A stretch of DNA of 18,533 nt. Source: Saccoglossus kowalevskii (lineage: Eukaryota; Hemichordata; Enteropneusta; Harrimaniidae). The translations under genes were made by a program, and so were the position numbers. The stretch's first letter is position 1, and every line of letters begins with the position of its first letter. The stretch spans positions 386,805-405,337 of the forward strand of contig NW_003140313.1 in the NCBI RefSeq assembly GCF_000003605.2, in the 5' to 3' direction. Positions 17,741 to 18,533 of this stretch are shown here, piece after piece. The notes below the pieces were generated by a model. That model did no database searches, was not told where the DNA came from, and saw only the letters and a program-made list of their open reading frames with translations.

Positions 17741-18533
17741 GCTCAAATTAATTCGATTTGCCATGTAGATGCACCACTTTATTTAAGGCAACAGTCACTC
17801 AAGGATTGTCCATAATCGTATATCATAAGTATATTCATTGTCAACACACTATCGTCAGAATTATTATGTTTCACCAACGTCGGTATAAGAATAAACTTAA
17901 TGATAAACGCTTTAGAGCTCAATACTGAAATACAGTTTCACGAAATATTTCGTTATGATAATCGGGTCGAAATTAATCGGGTCGCACTGACTTCAATTTA
18001 TATAAACAGACTTAATTATATTGTATTTTACGTAGTTTGCATAAAGAGTTATTAATTATTTTCTTGCAGATTGTTAGTTTTATTGAACTTATATAGTTTT
18101 CCAATGTGACTACGTGCGTTGTTCAATTACTCAACAATTGCTCAAATATCTATAATCACAAGCAAAGCACGAATTATTGCGAGCAGCTTATATGTTTGTT
18201 TGTGTTGAGAAGACCAGGTTAGCCTGGTCTTGGCTGAATTCATGTTATTGCTACAACGGTGCTATGCCTTAACATGTTGACCAACCTGCTGCATTTAGCC
18301 AAACTGCTCTAAACTTATCTAAAAAATATACATGGCGAGTCTACCCGATTTGTGTGGCACGTACTAAATGATAATGTTTACAATTATCCACAGAGAAACT
18401 CTAAGAAGCCTATTTTGTTGTAAATTAAGTTTCAATGTGGGAGCCAGGGAATCGAGCCGAACTGAAGGCGCCCTCAACGTTCAGACTCAATAATGTCGAC
18501 GCAGATCTGGAATAAGTTCATTGCTATTCGCCG
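17741..18533. other. Intergenic, no gene seen
   Basis: AT-rich sequence without an exon-like frame, apart from the hairpin at 18210-18231. A slightly more GC-rich patch (about 18430-18490) at the right edge shows no motif I recognise. Confidence 0.5.
18210..18231. repeat. Perfect 9-bp stem, 4-base loop
   Basis: AAGACCAGG and CCTGGTCTT flank TTAG. It is followed by GGC rather than a T-run, and no neighbouring gene end uses it, so its role is unknown. Confidence 0.75.

Overview
The window looks like nuclear DNA from a marine invertebrate, most likely a mollusc and probably a bivalve. It is AT-rich, with coding sequence confined to short exons that have GT-AG introns and matching phases. It also holds polyadenylation signals, a decayed CR1/L2-like LINE, several short inverted-repeat DNA transposons, and an element packed with a ~150-bp satellite carrying AAAATGGCCG/CGGCCATTTT palindromes. 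Such satellite-bearing elements are familiar from bivalve genomes. The taxon is inferred; no species-diagnostic gene is present.

Layout, left to right. Positions 1-240 are a 30-bp tandem repeat with a 60-bp alternating order, followed by an unassigned 74-codon open frame ending at 545. A TA-flanked palindromic MITE lies at 1792-1999. Gene 1 (plus strand, 2123-5010, five exons, about 397 aa) encodes a DEDDh (DnaQ-fold) 3'-5' exonuclease with all motifs intact. Its fourth exon has two in-phase acceptors 33 nt apart, and the better-looking one brings in an in-frame stop. A degenerate, internally deleted LINE occupies about 5325-6305 on the minus strand. About 6.3-9.3 kb shows no gene, only small repeats.

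Gene 2 (plus strand, 10066-17386, five exons, 301 aa) encodes a type I membrane protein: signal peptide, one CUB domain, one LDL-receptor class A module with two extra cysteines, a transmembrane helix and a 70-residue tail with a YxxPhi motif. Every junction keeps phase and the total closes exactly at a stop codon. Its 5.1-kb first intron is a transposon nest. It contains a 1.55-kb TTAA-flanked element with satellite filling (11170-12716), a probable TTAA element (14246-14488) and one copy of a ~150-bp TTAA MITE (15027-15172). A second copy of that MITE (9287-9442) and a loose terminal fragment of the 1.55-kb element family (9574-9657) lie upstream of the first exon. The last kilobase is 3' UTR and intergenic sequence.

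The two genes show no functional link; they are simply neighbours. The most distinctive content is the exonuclease gene with its tandem acceptor, the eight-cysteine LDLa receptor, and the family of TTAA elements with related termini, one of which carries a satellite array. No CRISPR, operon, rRNA or credible tRNA was seen. All gene models rest on reading splice sites and phases by eye, without transcript or database support.
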